From assembly GCA_045630285.1 (NCBI GenBank), contig JAZQSX010000044.1, forward strand, positions 1 to 13,774: a DNA stretch of 13,774 nucleotides, written 5' to 3'. This DNA comes from RGIG3009 sp045630285 (GTDB taxonomy: Bacteria; Bacillota; Clostridia; Oscillospirales; Acutalibacteraceae). The notes under the pieces are model-generated. The model searched no databases. It had not been told where the DNA came from and was given only the letters and a program-made list of their open reading frames with translations. Shown piece after piece: positions 12,497 to 13,774 of this stretch (position 1 is the first letter of the stretch; every line of letters starts with the position of its first letter). The translations under genes and the position numbers were made by a program.

Positions 12497-12910
12497 ATGA
12501 CCAATCAGGTATTGGCCGACACCCTGCGCTCGCACGGCATCAGTCCGACGCAGCAGCGGTTGGCGGTGTACGGCTACCTGCTGGCACACCGCACACACCC
12601 CACGGCGGACACAGTGTATCAAGCACTTTGTCAGGACTACCCCACCATGTCCCGCACCACGGTGTACAACACCATGCGAGCGCTGTTTCGGGCAGGCCTG
12701 CTGCGCATCGTCACGATCGATGCGGAAGAGCAGCACTTTGACGCCGACACGGCGGACCACGGGCATTTTCGCTGCACGCAGTGCGGCGAGCTATTCGACT
12801 TTGATCTCCCCACGGCCACGATGCGACAGTGTGCTCCGTCGGGATTTCAGACCGAGCTGTTCGACGTGTACGCCACCGGGCTCTGCCCCCACTGTCAAGC
12901 TATCCATTAA
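12497..12910 (+). CDS. perR: PerR-type Fur family peroxide regulator
   Basis: This 137-residue protein has a winged helix (SPTQQRLAVYGYLL, then SRTTVYNTMRALFRAGLL) and a dimerisation/metal domain. H34, H88 and H90 match the regulatory-site histidines of PerR (H37, H91, H93), with acidic residues at D82/D84 and D101/D103. C93-x2-C96 and C130-x2-C133 form the structural zinc site. GAGGAGG lies before the ATG. In PerR, iron-catalysed oxidation of the histidines by peroxide lifts repression. The PER-box upstream and the co-transcribed rubrerythrin downstream support PerR over Fur or Zur. The exact metal cannot be proved from sequence. Confidence 0.88.
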   Translation: MTNQVLADTLRSHGISPTQQRLAVYGYLLAHRTHPTADTVYQALCQDYPTMSRTTVYNTMRALFRAGLLRIVTIDAEEQHFDADTADHGHFRCTQCGELFDFDLPTATMRQCAPSGFQTELFDVYATGLCPHCQAIH

Positions 12911-12937
12911 AAACCATTGCTTAGGAGGAAACAAATT

Positions 12938-13519
12938 ATGAAAAAGTTCGTTTGTCTGGTCTGCGGTTACGTTCACGAAGGTGACGAGGCCCCCGCACGC
13001 TGCCCCATCTGCAACGCCCCTGCGGATAAGTTCAAGGAAATGCCTGCGGCTCCTGCGGCACCGGCCGGTGCGGCGAAATCGCTGACCGACAAGGTTTGGG
13101 CGGATGAGCACCGTGTTGGCATTGCCAAGGGTGTCGACGAGGAAGTCGTCGAGATGCTGCGTGCCAACTTCAACGGCGAATGCTCTGAAGTCGGTATGTA
13201 CCTGGCAATGGCCCGTGTGGCACACCGTGAGGGCTATCCCGAAATCGGCCTGTACTGGGAAAAGGCCGCTTATGAAGAAGCCGAGCACGCCGCTAAGTTT
13301 GCGGAACTGCTGGGCGAGGTGCTGACCGACAGCACCGAAAAGAACCTGGCGATGCGTGTCGACGCCGAGCACGGCGCTACCGACGGCAAGATGGTGCTTG
13401 CCCGTCGTGCGAAGGAGCTGGGCTACGATGCGATCCACGACACCGTCCACGAGATGGCGAAGGACGAAGCTCGCCACGGCCGTGCCTTTGAAGGCCTGCT
13501 GAAGCGCTACTTCAAATAA
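12938..13519 (+). CDS. rbr: Reverse rubrerythrin (peroxide reductase)
   Basis: The frame opens at 12917, but TTAGGAGG is correctly spaced for the ATG at 12938 (193 aa). The N-terminus is a short rubredoxin-like knuckle domain with C6-x2-C9 and C22-x2-C25. An alanine/proline linker (about 35-47) follows, then a four-helix ferritin-like domain with E81, E84, E114-x2-H117, E144 and E177-x2-H180 as di-iron ligands. Rubredoxin first and di-iron second is the 'reverse' order known from clostridia, where such proteins reduce hydrogen peroxide with electrons from NADH via rubredoxin partners and are PerR-repressed. Its place 27 bases after perR fits exactly. It acts in the cytoplasm. Confidence 0.93.
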   Translation: MKKFVCLVCGYVHEGDEAPARCPICNAPADKFKEMPAAPAAPAGAAKSLTDKVWADEHRVGIAKGVDEEVVEMLRANFNGECSEVGMYLAMARVAHREGYPEIGLYWEKAAYEEAEHAAKFAELLGEVLTDSTEKNLAMRVDAEHGATDGKMVLARRAKELGYDAIHDTVHEMAKDEARHGRAFEGLLKRYFK

Positions 13520-13530
13520 TTGGTTATCGC

Positions 13531-13566
13531 AGCAGGGGCGTTCGTCGGAACACCCCTGCTTTTTTC
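13531..13566 (+). terminator. Terminator of the perR-rubrerythrin operon
   Basis: AGCAGGGG (13531-13538) pairs with CCCCTGCT (13553-13560), with an inner GTTC/GAAC stem and a GTCG loop, followed by a T-run. Confidence 0.9.
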
Positions 13567-13740
13567 AAAAACACCGACCCCACCACACCCTCGGCGACGC
13601 CACCAGCGGCACCGACGGGAACGATCACCCGTGATGCGGCGATCAACGCCGCTCTCGCCCACACCGGCGTGGCAAAGAACGCCACCCGTGAACTGAGCGC
13701 CGAGCTTGGTGCTGTGAGCCGCCGAACCGTGAATGAGTAA
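13567..13740 (+). pseudogene. Decayed PepSY-domain gene fragment
   Basis: In one frame the sequence reads a proline/threonine-rich linker and then, from 13624, ITRDAAINAALAHTGVAK and NATRELSAEL, which match the first helix-strand part of a PepSY domain. Normally an acidic turn and a YEVEF-like strand should follow; instead the frame runs into GAVSRRTVNE and stops at 13738. There is no start codon or ribosome site upstream, only the terminator of the rubrerythrin gene. It looks like the middle of a former secreted PepSY protein left after deletion at both ends. Confidence 0.6.
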
Positions 13741-13744
13741 TGGG

Positions 13745-13774
13745 AACGCCCCGTCCATTTGGACGGGGCGTTTT
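13745..13774 (+). terminator. Strong intrinsic terminator at the window end
   Basis: AACGCCCCGTCC (13745-13756) and GGACGGGGCGTT (13761-13772) form a perfect 12-bp stem over ATTT, and a T-run begins at the window edge. It was probably the terminator of the former PepSY gene. Confidence 0.88.

Noticed and set aside
12791..13477. 228-codon minus-strand open frame
   Set aside because: It is antisense to perR and the rubrerythrin, both of which have complete metal-site motifs.

Overview
The window looks like the chromosome of a strictly anaerobic Firmicute of the class Clostridia, probably a gut Oscillospirales/Ruminococcaceae-type organism. This is inferred from Shine-Dalgarno-led genes, a PerR-type regulator next to a reverse rubrerythrin, a tRNA-Ala with encoded CCA, and many clostridial mobile-element gene types. 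Base composition (judged by eye) splits the window in three: an AT-rich left part (1 to about 2040), an intermediate mobile element (about 2424-11189), and a GC-rich core-like right part (about 11220 to the end).

Left part. The start of a DUF4417 gene runs leftward out of the window. A divergent promoter with nested palindromes separates it from a rightward two-gene operon: a protein with a helical N-terminal domain and a ThsA-type macro-like domain (DUF6430-like), then a ThsB-like TIR protein. Together they look like a Thoeris-related TIR-signalling anti-phage module. Two tandem 185-bp units follow. Each begins with the 3' end of tRNA-Ala and ends with a tRNA-type terminator, so they look like scars of repeated integration at one tRNA.

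Middle part. A mobile element of about 8.7 kb is inserted in the tRNA-Ala(GGC) gene. A 49-bp direct repeat (2424-2472 and 11141-11189) marks its ends, and its tyrosine integrase lies beside the intact tRNA. From left to right it holds two paralogous small proteins, a winged-helix protein read from a coupled 7-codon leader ORF, two small ORFs (one split by an amber codon), a XRE repressor with three evenly spaced operators between divergent promoters, a small coiled-coil protein, a serine recombinase, a membrane-anchored protein with a basic AT-hook-like tail, and a WYL regulator followed at once by a HEPN-type protein. I see no relaxase, conjugation or virion genes, so it is best called an integrative element with a defence-like cargo.

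Right part. Beyond the tRNA and its promoter lie a secreted lipoprotein of the endonuclease/exonuclease/phosphatase fold (leftward), a PerR-type Fur regulator with a perfect PER-box palindrome in its promoter, a reverse rubrerythrin in the same operon, and a decayed fragment of a PepSY-domain gene. The PerR/rubrerythrin pair is a peroxide-defence unit.

The points most worth following are the TIR/macro pair with its unusual soluble N-terminal domain, the WYL-HEPN cargo operon with its palindromic operator, the serial tRNA-end scars, and the three-operator switch.
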